A DNA stretch of 64,000 nt from Flavobacterium alvei (GTDB lineage Bacteria; Bacteroidota; Bacteroidia; Flavobacteriales; Flavobacteriaceae). The notes under the pieces were generated by a model. The model was not told the DNA's origin and made no database searches. It saw only the letters and a program-made list of their open reading frames with translations. A program made the translations under genes and the position numbers. The stretch lies in contig NZ_PQVG01000001.1 in the NCBI RefSeq assembly GCF_002920895.1, positions 310,001 through 374,000 on the forward strand, given 5' to 3'. Below, one piece after another: positions 49,068 through 58,783 of the stretch; positions within the stretch are counted from its first letter, which is position 1; the number at the start of each line of letters is the position of its first letter.

Positions 49068-49874
49068 CTATTTTACAGATGTACCAGCAAAGGTTATGAT
49101 TTCGTTTTTTCTAAAAATCACTGTTTTATAAGGGTAGTTTCTTTTCTTGAAAAACTCCTCTACTTTAATATAAGTTGCTTCTCCGTTTACAATATGATAA
49201 GAAGCAATAGCAAAATTAGGTTTCAAATTTTCGATAGTTTGGACACAACCCTCCAAAGCTTCGATTTCAGCACCTTCGATGTCCATTTTTATGAAATTTA
49301 GTTTTTGGATGTTATTTTTCAGTACCCAATCATCAATTCGAATGGCTTCTTTTTGAACACATTTATCAGTATCAGGAATCCAAACTGCCGAAGAACCGAC
49401 GGTTCCCGCCTCATTAAAATCGACTAATTTATTTTCGTTCCACAACAACAACTCTTCAATTGTAATATTATCTGACAAATCCTGATTTAATTTTATATTC
49501 TTGTTAATTCTTTCGATATTAATTCCATCGGGTTCAAAAGCATATACCTTTCCGTTTTTTCCAACCAATTTAGAAAAGAAAATAGACAAATGTCCGCAAT
49601 TGGCTCCTGCGTCTAAAACCACATCATTTGTTTTTACTTTGTAAAAATGCTGATAATAATTAAAATCAGGAGTAATAAAATACAAAGCTTCATTGGTTAT
49701 TAAAGAAATGTTTTTGAAAACCGTTTTAAAAATCACTTTATTTTTGTCATCTTTCAATAGTGAATATGAACTATCTTTTAGTTTATTGATGCTGTAATAC
49801 AACAATTTGATTTGCTCTTTCAAATCGCCACTAGGAAAAATAGCACTGATTATTTTCTTTATCTTTTTCTTCAT
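49068..49874 (-). CDS. FkbM-family methyltransferase (268 aa)
   Basis: 268 residues. The SAM-binding motif DAGANCGHLSIFFSKLVG (about 90-107), YAFEPDGINIERI, and NFIKMDIEGAEIEALEG are the FkbM hallmarks. The basic N-terminus and about 85 residues before the domain have no recognisable motif. FkbM enzymes O-methylate sugar hydroxyls on surface glycans or antibiotics. The gene overlaps the preceding GT4 gene by 4 bp in the glycan operon. The methylated sugar is unknown. Confidence 0.87.
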   Translation of the reverse strand: MKKKIKKIISAIFPSGDLKEQIKLLYYSINKLKDSSYSLLKDDKNKVIFKTVFKNISLITNEALYFITPDFNYYQHFYKVKTNDVVLDAGANCGHLSIFFSKLVGKNGKVYAFEPDGINIERINKNIKLNQDLSDNITIEELLLWNENKLVDFNEAGTVGSSAVWIPDTDKCVQKEAIRIDDWVLKNNIQKLNFIKMDIEGAEIEALEGCVQTIENLKPNFAIASYHIVNGEATYIKVEEFFKKRNYPYKTVIFRKNEIITFAGTSVK

Positions 49875-51022
49875 TTGGACTGAATAACTTTATTATAAAA
49901 CGACAAACTTTGTTGCGCTACTATTTGAATACTGAATTTTTCTAGCACTTTTTTTCGGGCTGCCAGACCAAAATCGGCTTGCCATTTTGGATTTTCTAAC
50001 AATTCTAAAATCCTTTCGGCATACTGTTGATGATGTGTTGGATGTACCAAAAACCCTTCGACTCCATCGGCAATTACTTCATTTGCCCAACCAATATTGG
50101 AAGCTACAACTGTTTTTTGCAACGCCATAGCCTCTATCCAAGATACAGGTAAGGCTTCGGCAAATGTAGGAAAAACACAAAGGCTAGCGGCTTTTATATG
50201 GGCTTTTATCTCTTGATACGGTACACTGCCTAAATAAGTCACCTTATTTAGAGCTTCCTGCGTAAATAATTTTTGCATCATTGCCCAAGTAGATGCGTTT
50301 CCTGAAACAACATCTGGCACATCTCTACCAATCAAAATAAGTTGGGCATTTGGATTTTTCTGAACTACTTCATTGAAAATTAAAGGCAGTTCTAATAATC
50401 CTTTTTTACGAATCAAACTCCCAAAATAAAGAATCGTATTCATGTCATTGCTATTGTCATTGTCTCCATCAAACAAATCCACATCTATCGAATTGGGAAT
50501 AATAGTAAAATCCTTTTGCAAGCCAAAGACTTTGTTGGTCAAATCGGCAGTAAATTGGCTTACGGATAATAAAGCATCGGCTTTTTGCAAAGCTCTTTTT
50601 TCGTGAAATTTATTATTCCATTTCACGGGACGATGGTCTAAATGACAGAAATAGGTGTCCGAACCATTTAGTCTAATTACAATAGGGCATTTTTTGGGTT
50701 GAATAAATGACGTAATTCCTGTCCAATCGGGCGCTTCAACCAAATCGACTTCCTTGTTTTCGTATAATTGATTGATGATTTTCTCTAGCTTTTTTCGGGT
50801 CAAATACCAAGACAACCCTTTGAATTTCACGTTTTGTATTTGCTGGATTGTAATGCCGTTGTCATCAAAAACCCCTTCCTCTTTTTGCCCATAAACCAAT
50901 ACCCGAACCTGACAGCCTTCCTGCAAAAGTCCCTTTGCTAAGTTTTTAATACTCGTACCAATGCCACCGGAGCTTCCCGTTTTAGGATGAGGATATTCTG
51001 GAGTCAGGAAAGCTATTTTCAT
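49871..51022 (-). CDS. GT4 family glycosyltransferase (383 aa)
   Basis: 383 residues with a GT-B fold. An N-terminal GGIGTSIKNLAKGLLQEGCQVRVL opening leads to the C-terminal donor-binding half: LYFGSLIRKKGLLELPLIF, AQLILIGRD, VTYLGSVPYQE and PTFAEALPVSWIEAMALQKTVVAS. The E-x7-E motif (FAEALPVSWIEAMA) marks GT4 retaining transferases. It should add a sugar from a nucleotide donor to the growing glycan. It lies 21 bp after the preceding GT4 gene and overlaps the FkbM gene by 4 bp. Confidence 0.9.
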   Translation of the reverse strand: MKIAFLTPEYPHPKTGSSGGIGTSIKNLAKGLLQEGCQVRVLVYGQKEEGVFDDNGITIQQIQNVKFKGLSWYLTRKKLEKIINQLYENKEVDLVEAPDWTGITSFIQPKKCPIVIRLNGSDTYFCHLDHRPVKWNNKFHEKRALQKADALLSVSQFTADLTNKVFGLQKDFTIIPNSIDVDLFDGDNDNSNDMNTILYFGSLIRKKGLLELPLIFNEVVQKNPNAQLILIGRDVPDVVSGNASTWAMMQKLFTQEALNKVTYLGSVPYQEIKAHIKAASLCVFPTFAEALPVSWIEAMALQKTVVASNIGWANEVIADGVEGFLVHPTHHQQYAERILELLENPKWQADFGLAARKKVLEKFSIQIVAQQSLSFYNKVIQSK

Positions 51023-51043
51023 TTTGGGTTTGGGGTTTTAAAA

Positions 51044-52129
51044 TTAAAGAATTAATTTAAAATGATTATCAACCATTTGGGGTAAAGAAAAGCGTTTTTC
51101 TATATCACTTCTAGTTTGTTTCTTTATTTTTAAATTACCCTTCCAAATTTCAGCAATTAAAGAAGATAATTGTTGAATATTCTTTGCACCAAACAAAAAA
51201 CCATTTTCCAAATGCGTTATAATCCCCAATACATTTCCTCCTTCATTTGTGGTTATAACTTCTGTATTGGCTGCTAAAGCTTCAACAACTGTATAACAAA
51301 AAGTTTCTTCATAAGAAGGATGAATTAAATAATCATACTCACAATAAATAGAATTAAGATTTGAGGTACTGCCTTTAAATTGAAAACAACTTTCCAATGA
51401 CAAACTCGCCACCAGAGTTTCCAATTGCTTTCTAAATGGGCCATCGCCGTATAAATCAATTACTATTTCATTTTTAATCTCCATTGGCAATAAAGAAACG
51501 GCCTGAATCAAATCTTGAATTCCTTTGGATTCCCGTAAATGCGAAGTGGTGAGGAAACTTGGTTTAGTGGAATTTCGATTTTGTCGTTGTTGAATATCGT
51601 CTAATGCAATTCCGTTGTAAATTACTTGGGTTTTGTTTTTTATCAGAGAGCCAAAATCCTTTATCAACTCTTTTTTTGTGTAATCAGAAACACCTACAAA
51701 AGTGTCAATGTATTTAGAATAAAGAAATCCTTTAATTTTTTTCTTGATTTTTTTGGCAAAAGGATACCCGCCCAAAGGTCTTGGATTGTGATCAACGGCA
51801 ATGATTTTGGTGTTCGATAATTGCTTTACTTCTTTAAAAAAAGGCGTACATAATTCTATAAAATGAGTAATGATATGCGAATACGTTGACTCATTTTGCT
51901 TGCAATAGTTTAGAAAATGAGTTTCTATATTTTCGGTTTGGCTTGCATAAATAGTCAAATCGGTATAATTCCCGTGATTGGATGTATTAGGGAAAAACCA
52001 ATCGACCTGAATGTTATTTGCTTTGCATTGGGCATCAAATTGCCAAAAGAAATAGTCCATACCTCCTACTCTTTCGGGTAAAAGTTCGTAATTGCAGAGG
52101 ATGGCTATTTTTTTAGTATTTAGCTCCAT
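51044..52129 (-). CDS. GT4 family glycosyltransferase (361 aa)
   Basis: 361 residues with a GT-B fold. The N-terminal half contains LPERVGGMDYFFWQFDAQCKA. The C-terminal half has FLTTSHLRESKGIQDLIQAVSLL, IDLYGDGPFRKQL, FQFKGSTSNLN and HPSYEETFCYTVVEALAANTEVIT, with the E-x7-E pair of retaining GT4 enzymes. It starts within the end of the 463-aa gene (10 bp overlap). It differs from the neighbouring GT4 in acceptor half, suggesting a different linkage. The sugar cannot be read from the sequence. Confidence 0.88.
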   Translation of the reverse strand: MELNTKKIAILCNYELLPERVGGMDYFFWQFDAQCKANNIQVDWFFPNTSNHGNYTDLTIYASQTENIETHFLNYCKQNESTYSHIITHFIELCTPFFKEVKQLSNTKIIAVDHNPRPLGGYPFAKKIKKKIKGFLYSKYIDTFVGVSDYTKKELIKDFGSLIKNKTQVIYNGIALDDIQQRQNRNSTKPSFLTTSHLRESKGIQDLIQAVSLLPMEIKNEIVIDLYGDGPFRKQLETLVASLSLESCFQFKGSTSNLNSIYCEYDYLIHPSYEETFCYTVVEALAANTEVITTNEGGNVLGIITHLENGFLFGAKNIQQLSSLIAEIWKGNLKIKKQTRSDIEKRFSLPQMVDNHFKLIL

Positions 52130-53511
52130 TTTGATACAATTTGAGCTATTCTTTTACCCGTATTTTTCAAAGGTTTGCTTACTTGCATTGCTACGAGTGA
52201 TTGTCTTTTTTGACTATCTTCATCAGGAAAATCTAGATAATGATTAATGGCCTCTATCAATTCTGGCTCATTTTTTACAATCTTGGTTGCCTCACTTTCA
52301 ATAACTTTTTTAATGTGTGGATACTCTAAAAATCGTTGGTCATCATAAAGACCATTTTGACTATTCCCAAAAACGGTATTGATTACAGGTTTGTCAAACT
52401 GCATAAAATCCAAACTCATTGTAGATAGCATATTCACGTTGACATCTGAATATTCTAATATACTTCTCAAATCTTTGATATCTTCTCTCGACGGAATTCT
52501 TTGGGACCATTCTTCCTGATGACCTTTTCGAGCCAAATGCCACTTGGGATAATTCCATTTAATGAAAGGATACTTTGCAACAAAACTTTCAAACCGAATT
52601 GGGTCTTCTGCTGGAGAAGTTCGTACAATGAAGTTTACATTTTTGATTTTATTTTCTTGAATGGCTTCGGCTATTGTCGTGATATATAATTCATCGTTTC
52701 GGCTAGTGGCTATATCTCCACAACTGAAACAAATCGTTTTTTTTGTCGCATCTAAATTAAATTGAATGTGAAAATCTTTTTTGGAACTCGAATACCTTTC
52801 TAAAACATAAGGTTCAAACTGTGGTGTACCAACCACCATCACATTTTCGGGTAGTACTTTTTTATAGAAGTGCAATAATTCTTTTTTCATCAAATCACTC
52901 CAAACCAAATAGGCATCAAAGTTTGCTGCCATTCTACCTTTAGAAGCTAAATTATCCCAACTAAAAATGAATGAAATTGTTTTTATTTTAAATTGTTGAG
53001 CTTGGTAAACTAATGGAGCAATAAAAGGTGGACGCTGGTGCGTAAAAAACAAGACATCCAATTTTTCTTTTTCAAAAATGGTAGCATATTGTTTTACAAT
53101 AGGATGGTTTTGAAAAGTCCATTGTTGCAAGCTGTTATACCTTTGAATGGAATTTTCAGAATGAAACATGGCAGTCCATTTAAACAGGAAACGGGTGGCA
53201 TAGCCTCTGGGGGTTTTCGAATTTGTTTTGTTAGTGTCCAAATTATCGGTGATCCCAAAGTTATTTTTCTTGTGCAATTGCAGGTGGGCTAGCTCTTTGG
53301 CTTTTCTAAAAAACCAAGTTGGGAATTTTTCTTGAAAAACAGCCAATTCTATCACCTTTGCTTTTTGTAAATATCCTTCATAAACAAATGCAGGTAAGCA
53401 CGACAATACAACCACTTCATTGAATTGTTGCTCGGCTTCAGACAAGAAATCACTCAAAATAAAATTCCTGAACCCTACCCCATCGGTTATAACTATTCCT
53501 AGTTTTTTCAT
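52120..53511 (-). CDS. GT-B-like protein, possible polysaccharide transferase (463 aa)
   Basis: 463 residues without signal peptide. The Rossmann-like start MKKLGIVITDGVGFRNFILSDFL and mid-protein ISFIFSWDNLASKGRM, VVGTPQFEPY and ICFSCGDIATSRND suggest two Rossmann domains. Near the C-terminus, LEYSDVNVNMLSTMSLDFMQFDKPVI looks like a donor-site segment with a conserved Ser-Thr. This resembles CDP-glycerol glycerophosphotransferase-like and other GT-B surface polysaccharide enzymes. With no recognisable sialyltransferase in this operon, it is a candidate for the nonulosonate transfer step, but this is speculative. Overlaps: 4 bp with the upstream FkbM gene and 10 bp with the GT4 gene downstream. 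Confidence 0.55.
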   Translation of the reverse strand: MKKLGIVITDGVGFRNFILSDFLSEAEQQFNEVVVLSCLPAFVYEGYLQKAKVIELAVFQEKFPTWFFRKAKELAHLQLHKKNNFGITDNLDTNKTNSKTPRGYATRFLFKWTAMFHSENSIQRYNSLQQWTFQNHPIVKQYATIFEKEKLDVLFFTHQRPPFIAPLVYQAQQFKIKTISFIFSWDNLASKGRMAANFDAYLVWSDLMKKELLHFYKKVLPENVMVVGTPQFEPYVLERYSSSKKDFHIQFNLDATKKTICFSCGDIATSRNDELYITTIAEAIQENKIKNVNFIVRTSPAEDPIRFESFVAKYPFIKWNYPKWHLARKGHQEEWSQRIPSREDIKDLRSILEYSDVNVNMLSTMSLDFMQFDKPVINTVFGNSQNGLYDDQRFLEYPHIKKVIESEATKIVKNEPELIEAINHYLDFPDEDSQKRQSLVAMQVSKPLKNTGKRIAQIVSKWS

Positions 53512-54227
53512 TTATTGATTTTCAGTTTCTTTAGAACTCGATTCAAAAATAAATTTAATTTCCAGATTTTTAAACGAAACTTGATTCCAATTGATAAACA
53601 ATTCTTATTCAAATATACCTCATCAAAATCTAATTTAATTAATGGAATATAATCAAATTCTAAAAGATATTCTTTAATTCTGCTATCACCATAATTATTT
53701 TCAACAACCAAGGCTTTGATGTCTATTTTATTAAAATTTATACTTGAAAGGATATCAAATTCATTACCCTCAGTATCAATTGAAACAAAATCAACTTGCC
53801 GATTTTTTAGCTCTTCAATACTATCAAGTTTCATCATTTTAACATCAATCTCCGTTCTTTTTCCACCTTTACTTTCTAAATCCCTTTCAATTCTCTCGAT
53901 ATGTCTCTTGTCATATTTTTCAGAAATTCCACTCAACATTTCAGCATATCCTTCAATTTGCGTAAATTTCACAACTTTGTCCGATTCTCCAATACATACA
54001 TTCAGATTAATTGATTTTCTAAAAGAATCTAATTTCTTAAAAACATTTGGATTAGGCTCTATACAGATACCTTTCCAATTTTTATACAATTCAAAAAACA
54101 ATGAATTACTAAATGTTTGACCATTATGCGCCCCAATATCAATAAAATAGCCATTTTCCTTGTTATTGAAAACTACTATATTTAAAAATTCATCTTGACG
54201 AACTTGAGAATAATATTGGTTTTTCAT
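53508..54227 (-). CDS. FkbM-family methyltransferase (239 aa)
   Basis: 239 residues. The SAM motif is FIDIGAHNGQTFSNSLFFE (about 28-46), and ICIEPNPNVFKKL and VDFVSIDTEGNEFDILSSI are FkbM hallmarks. It lacks an N-terminal extension, unlike the other FkbM protein in the operon. O-methylation of a glycan sugar is expected. It overlaps the 463-aa gene by 4 bp and follows the SGNH-like gene by 40 bp, the widest gap in this operon. Confidence 0.85.
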   Translation of the reverse strand: MKNQYYSQVRQDEFLNIVVFNNKENGYFIDIGAHNGQTFSNSLFFELYKNWKGICIEPNPNVFKKLDSFRKSINLNVCIGESDKVVKFTQIEGYAEMLSGISEKYDKRHIERIERDLESKGGKRTEIDVKMMKLDSIEELKNRQVDFVSIDTEGNEFDILSSINFNKIDIKALVVENNYGDSRIKEYLLEFDYIPLIKLDFDEVYLNKNCLSIGIKFRLKIWKLNLFLNRVLKKLKINK

Positions 54228-54267
54228 TTTTTTTTAAATTATTTGATTTTTTGTTCATCAACTAAAC

Positions 54268-55152
54268 TTACTTCATCAACAACTCCTCGGTTAAAATTTC
54301 TGTAAATCGTCTAGCGCCAGTATCGTTTAAATGATTGCAATTAAGAAACAGTTTGTCGTCTTTTAAAACCCTCGAAAAATCATGAAGCTCCGGGATTTTT
54401 GTTTTCAATTTTGTTGTAAAATTTTGATTTTGATTCTCTTTACAAAAAGGGGCACAGTAAAAAAGAACCTTCATCTTATTTTGTTTTACAAAAGATTGAA
54501 TACTATCTACCATTTTATTTTTATCTAAAATCACATCTGGCAATGCGCCTTTTAATTCATTCGAAGTTCCATATTTAGCCCCATAGCCTTTGTTGGGAAT
54601 AATGTTCGTTTTCTTGCCGACGAAATTAGCGAAAATTTCCCTAAACCCAAGTTTTAAATCGTTTCTACAATATCGGTAAAAAGGAAGATAATAATTAGCT
54701 ACTGGATGCGCTGAATAGGTATCTGAATAGGCTTTGGTTATGGCATTATCTCTAACAAATGGCATCATCTCGAATTCGAAAATAGTAGAATGTCCTTTAG
54801 GAATATTGTAAATATAATCTACTTGTATCAAAATGGTTTCATACTGAATGTTGTATTCTTTGATTAATTGCAAAAGCTCATAAATGTCACCTAATTTAGC
54901 TGCTTGAAAGCCAAAATTCACAGCTAATTTTCCCGTTTTTTCTTTTATAACCGAGGGGACAATTCCGTTTTCGACTCTTGACGAACCAATAAAAATATAA
55001 TCTACTTTCTGATTTTTTAAACTTCTCAGATATTGAAATTTTGTTCGAGGATAGGAAGTCTCATAAACTTTAGTATAGACCACATCCAATACTGACATTA
55101 CTATCAGTATGACCACTATTCCACCAAATATGTATTTACTAAATTGCTTCAT
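54268..55152 (-). CDS. SGNH-like membrane-anchored partner of the MBOAT O-acyltransferase
   Basis: 294 residues. One N-terminal transmembrane anchor (YIFGGIVVILIVMSVLDVVYT) precedes a periplasmic domain. It has IFIGSSRVENGI (GDS-like nucleophile region) and, at the end, FLNCNHLNDTGARRFTEIL. In SGNH/AlgJ-type enzymes the corresponding positions hold the catalytic Asp/His; here the exact triad is uncertain. It ends the pair begun by the MBOAT gene, whose stop is 1 bp before this start. Such pairs transfer acetyl groups to exported polysaccharides. O-acetylation of the nonulosonate-containing glycan is inferred. Confidence 0.7.
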   Translation of the reverse strand: MKQFSKYIFGGIVVILIVMSVLDVVYTKVYETSYPRTKFQYLRSLKNQKVDYIFIGSSRVENGIVPSVIKEKTGKLAVNFGFQAAKLGDIYELLQLIKEYNIQYETILIQVDYIYNIPKGHSTIFEFEMMPFVRDNAITKAYSDTYSAHPVANYYLPFYRYCRNDLKLGFREIFANFVGKKTNIIPNKGYGAKYGTSNELKGALPDVILDKNKMVDSIQSFVKQNKMKVLFYCAPFCKENQNQNFTTKLKTKIPELHDFSRVLKDDKLFLNCNHLNDTGARRFTEILTEELLMK

Positions 55153-56589
55153 CTAAAACTGGAAATAAATAAAATCGGCAGGACTTGAAAAAACACCCAA
55201 AACCAAAATCCCTATTAGTATTAGCAATGCCTTAAGCATCGTCCCTTTTCCCTTTATGGGATGTTCTTGTTCTCTTGAATTCCATTCCACCACGATAAAC
55301 AAGGACAACAACAAAAGTAATTCAATTGAATAACGTTCGAACTCCAAAAACTGAATCCCTCCTTTAAAATTAAACTGGAACATATTCTTTAAATACTCTA
55401 ATGCTTCAGAAACTGTTTTGGCTCTAAAAAACACCCAGGCCAAAGCAGTCAAACAAAACGTCAAAATCATACTTGCCAATTCTTTGATTGTCGGCACGAC
55501 TTTCTCTTTAGCAACAGTTTCAATGTTGTGTCTGTTTTTTTGGGTTATTAAAAGTGGTAAGAAGTAAAAAGCGTGTAAAGTTCCCCAAACTATAAATGTC
55601 CAATTGGCTCCGTGCCAAAAACCACTAACCAAGAAAATAATAAAGGTGTTCCTGATTTTCATCATCATCCCGCCTTGACTTCCTCCTAACGGAATATACA
55701 AATAATCTCGAAACCAAGACGATAACGAAATATGCCAACGACGCCAAAACTCGGCAATATCTCTTGAAAAATAAGGATAATTAAAGTTGCGTAGCAAATC
55801 AATTCCAAACAGTTTTGAAGTTCCTAAAGCAATATCTGAATACCCACTAAAATCTCCGTAAATCTGGAAGGAAAAATAAATCGCTCCCAAAAATAATGAC
55901 AAAGAATTCATCGATTGGTAATGGTCAAAAATGTCGTTAGCAAATAAAGCACAATTATCGGCGATGACTACTTTTTTGAACAATCCCCAAATTATTTGAT
56001 GAACTCCATCAATGGCTTTACTGTAATCGAAAACTCGTTTTTTCTTTATTTGTGGTAATAAATGAGTCGCCCTTTCTATTGGACCAGCTACCAACAGCGG
56101 AAAATAAGCTACAAATAGCGAATAGGTAACACCATTTCTTTCGGGTTGGATTCTTCCTTTATAAATATCAATCACATACGACAGACCGTGAAAGGTATAA
56201 AAGGAAATTCCAACGGGCAATATGACTTTCAAAGTCCAAAAATTAGCTTGTATTCCAACTCCCGCAAGCAGTTCAGTAAAAGAAGTAGCAAAGAAATTAT
56301 AATATTTAAATACCCCTAAAAAACCAAGATTCACGATAATACTCAACCAAAACCAAACCTTTTTATGACCTTGATTTTTAGCTTCTGCCATTTTTATTCC
56401 CGTAAAATAATCCAAAGCTGTAGAAAAAAGCAACAGAAAAAGAAAACGCCAATCCCAACAGGCATAAAAAAAATAACTCGCACCAAGCAACAATACATTT
56501 TGCAGTGGCAAGCTCTTTTTATTGCTCCACCAATAAAGGATAAAAACAATGGGAAGAAATACTAAAAAGGAAATGGAATTAAAAAGCAT
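55153..56589 (-). CDS. MBOAT family O-acyltransferase (AlgI-like)
   Basis: 478 residues with about ten to twelve transmembrane helices. The MBOAT motif SFWRRWHISLSSWFRDYLYIPLGGS-like stretch (here starting AEFWRRWHISLS) and VSGFWHGANWTF carry the conserved His residues; the second is the presumed catalytic His (about residue 323). AlgI-type proteins move acetyl groups across the inner membrane for transfer by a periplasmic SGNH partner, here the next gene. Its start overlaps the neuC stop by one base. It supports O-acetylation of the surface glycan. Confidence 0.92.
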   Translation of the reverse strand: MLFNSISFLVFLPIVFILYWWSNKKSLPLQNVLLLGASYFFYACWDWRFLFLLLFSTALDYFTGIKMAEAKNQGHKKVWFWLSIIVNLGFLGVFKYYNFFATSFTELLAGVGIQANFWTLKVILPVGISFYTFHGLSYVIDIYKGRIQPERNGVTYSLFVAYFPLLVAGPIERATHLLPQIKKKRVFDYSKAIDGVHQIIWGLFKKVVIADNCALFANDIFDHYQSMNSLSLFLGAIYFSFQIYGDFSGYSDIALGTSKLFGIDLLRNFNYPYFSRDIAEFWRRWHISLSSWFRDYLYIPLGGSQGGMMMKIRNTFIIFLVSGFWHGANWTFIVWGTLHAFYFLPLLITQKNRHNIETVAKEKVVPTIKELASMILTFCLTALAWVFFRAKTVSEALEYLKNMFQFNFKGGIQFLEFERYSIELLLLLSLFIVVEWNSREQEHPIKGKGTMLKALLILIGILVLGVFSSPADFIYFQF

Positions 56590-57710
56590 TAGGTATCTCT
56601 AAATTGTTTTTGATGATTGAGCTTCCAAACATTCGATTTTTGAAGACATTCGAGAAACAATTCAGTACTATTTCCTTTTCCATAATCTGCATCCGACATT
56701 TGAATTTTATGGGTGTCGATAACCATCAAAGCCTCTTGAATCGACTCTAATTCGTAACCAACATTAATAATATCGGCGTGCACCGCCCTATTTTGTTGCC
56801 GTGTTCCAATATTGATGATGGGAATGCCATAATAAGGTGCCTCACGAATACCTGCACTGCTGTTACCTATGATGAACTGACTATTTTTTAATAAGGTCAA
56901 AAAATATTCAAACCGTAGGGATGGGAAAATCCGGAATCGAGGATTATCCTTCATTTTTTGATATTCATCTATAATAAATTGGCTTCCCAAATCATTGTTG
57001 GGAAAAATAACCACATAATTATGACTATCGGCTACTAACGATTTTACAAAATTTTCAGCATACTGTTGCATCTGCTTCACCTCGGTAGTAACAGGATGAA
57101 ACATCACAACGGCAAATTTCTCAAAAGGAATAGCATAATATTCTTTTACAATAGACAACTCTGGCAAATCGTCTGAGAACATAATATCAATGTCTGGCGA
57201 ACCAATCGTAAAAATAGCCGATTCAATTTCCCCCATTTGTTTGAGTCGTTTGGCTGCTTCATCATTCGAAACAAAATGAATATGGCTCAATTTACTAACG
57301 CTATGACGAATCAATTCATCCACCGTTCCTGATAATTCTCCGCCTTCAATATGCGCTACCAAAATATTATTTAAAGAACCTACAATTGCACCAGCCAAGG
57401 TTTCTACTCGATCACCGTGTACTACAATTAAATCCGGATTGATTTCTTTGACATAAGCCGAAAGTCCTTCAATGGTTTTGGCCAATGTCAAATCCATTGT
57501 GGTTTCGTGAGTATGATTTTCAAAAGTGTGCACGTTTTTAAACTGACATCTTTCAATTTCAATCAGCGTATAACCATACTCCTTTTGCAAGTGCATTCCT
57601 GTTACAAAAACAAAAACCTCAAAATCTTGATGGTCATCAAGAATTTGAATCAATGATTTTATTTTGCCAAAATCGGCTCGAGTTCCTGTTAGGAAAAGGA
57701 TTTTTTTCAT
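56589..57710 (-). CDS. neuC: Hydrolysing UDP-N-acetylglucosamine 2-epimerase
   Basis: 373 residues from the ATG at 57710, 1 bp after the neuB stop; an in-frame TTG at 57719 is less likely. The NeuC-type start MKKILFLTGTRADFGKIKSL and the conserved VVHGDRVETLAGAIVG, HIEGGELSGTVDELIRHSVSKL and IGNSSAGIREAP are visible. It converts UDP-GlcNAc to ManNAc and UDP for sialic acid synthesis. The legionaminate pathway enzyme LegG is related, but the dehydratase/aminotransferase genes of that pathway are not in the window. Confidence 0.92.
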   Translation of the reverse strand: MKKILFLTGTRADFGKIKSLIQILDDHQDFEVFVFVTGMHLQKEYGYTLIEIERCQFKNVHTFENHTHETTMDLTLAKTIEGLSAYVKEINPDLIVVHGDRVETLAGAIVGSLNNILVAHIEGGELSGTVDELIRHSVSKLSHIHFVSNDEAAKRLKQMGEIESAIFTIGSPDIDIMFSDDLPELSIVKEYYAIPFEKFAVVMFHPVTTEVKQMQQYAENFVKSLVADSHNYVVIFPNNDLGSQFIIDEYQKMKDNPRFRIFPSLRFEYFLTLLKNSQFIIGNSSAGIREAPYYGIPIINIGTRQQNRAVHADIINVGYELESIQEALMVIDTHKIQMSDADYGKGNSTELFLECLQKSNVWKLNHQKQFRDT

Positions 57711-57711
57711 T

Positions 57712-58752
57712 TTACTCAAAATCAGAAAAATCTAATTGTTCATCATTCATAATAGCTCTGGTGGCGATTGTTCCGATAACATCATTAAAATGTTCCGCTA
57801 AAATCTTTCCTGTTCCGGGACGTTTGACCCAAATATTTTCTTTGGTAAACACTTCTCCTTTTTTTATGTTTTTTATCGCACAAACTGTCGCAAAGGCAAA
57901 ATCAATGGTTACTTGTTCTTCAAGGGCGGGTTTTTTCGTTCCGCCACGCATCAAAGCTATTTCGGCCGAAGAAATAATTAATTCTTTTGTAGCCTGTTCA
58001 TCCATACTACACACAATATCGGGGCCTGTGCGCTGCATGGTGTCTGTAAAATGGCGTTCTAAAATGCTTGCTCCCAAAGCCACTGCTCCCAAACAAGCAT
58101 TGTTTTTTAAAGTATGATCTGAAAGTCCAAAAACTTTATCTGGAAAGGCATTGTGCATTTCCATCATCGCACCCAATCGTACCAAATGAATGGGAGTGGG
58201 ATATAAATTGGTCGTGTGCAAAAGTGCCACCGGAATGTTGTGCTTGTCAAAAATCGCTACTGCTTTCTGAATACTTTCAATGGTATTCATACCAGTACTT
58301 AAAATTACGGGTTTGCCAAAGGAAGCTATATGTTCTAATAAAGGATAATTATTGCATTCGCCTGAACCAATTTTATAAGCTGGAATGTCAAATTTTTTCA
58401 ATCTTTCGGCAGCAGCACGGGAAAAAGGCGTTGAAATGAAGATCATCCCTTTGCTCTCGACATAGTTTTTCAGTTCTAATTCGTCGGCTTCGTTGAGCGA
58501 ACAACGTTCCATAATTTCATAAATAGAAACATCGGCATTGCCTGGAATTACTTTCTTGGCAGCACCACTCATTTCATCTTCTACAATATGGGTTTGATGC
58601 TTAACCAATTCAACTCCAGCTCTTTTTGCAGCATCCACCATTTCTTTGGCCACTTGCAAAGAGCCTTCGTGGTTGATGCCTATTTCGGCAATGACTAATG
58701 GCGGATAATCTAAACCTATTTTTCTTCCTGCTATTTCTATGTATGGATTCAT
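57712..58752 (-). CDS. neuB: N-acetylneuraminate (nonulosonate) synthase
   Basis: 346 residues. The TIM-barrel part has [64 protein letters not shown] and [11 protein letters not shown], and [11 protein letters not shown]. The C-terminal antifreeze-like (SAF) domain follows from about residue 285 ([20 protein letters not shown]). It condenses ManNAc with phosphoenolpyruvate to Neu5Ac. The [12 protein letters not shown] segment closely recalls Campylobacter NeuB1, from memory. Order neuA-neuB-neuC with tight spacing indicates one pathway. Confidence 0.94.
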   Translation of the reverse strand: MNPYIEIAGRKIGLDYPPLVIAEIGINHEGSLQVAKEMVDAAKRAGVELVKHQTHIVEDEMSGAAKKVIPGNADVSIYEIMERCSLNEADELELKNYVESKGMIFISTPFSRAAAERLKKFDIPAYKIGSGECNNYPLLEHIASFGKPVILSTGMNTIESIQKAVAIFDKHNIPVALLHTTNLYPTPIHLVRLGAMMEMHNAFPDKVFGLSDHTLKNNACLGAVALGASILERHFTDTMQRTGPDIVCSMDEQATKELIISSAEIALMRGGTKKPALEEQVTIDFAFATVCAIKNIKKGEVFTKENIWVKRPGTGKILAEHFNDVIGTIATRAIMNDEQLDFSDFE

Positions 58753-58755
58753 TAA

Positions 58756-58783
58756 ATGAGTTATGAGTTATGAGTTATGAATT
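58756..58783 (+). repeat. Heptanucleotide tandem repeat at the neuB/neuA junction
   Basis: Four ATGAGTT units, the last ATGAATT, lie at 58756-58783 on the + strand. They cover the neuA stop codon (58761-58763), its last codons and the spacer before the neuB start. Copy-number change would alter the neuA C-terminus and the neuB start spacing. Confidence 0.85.
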
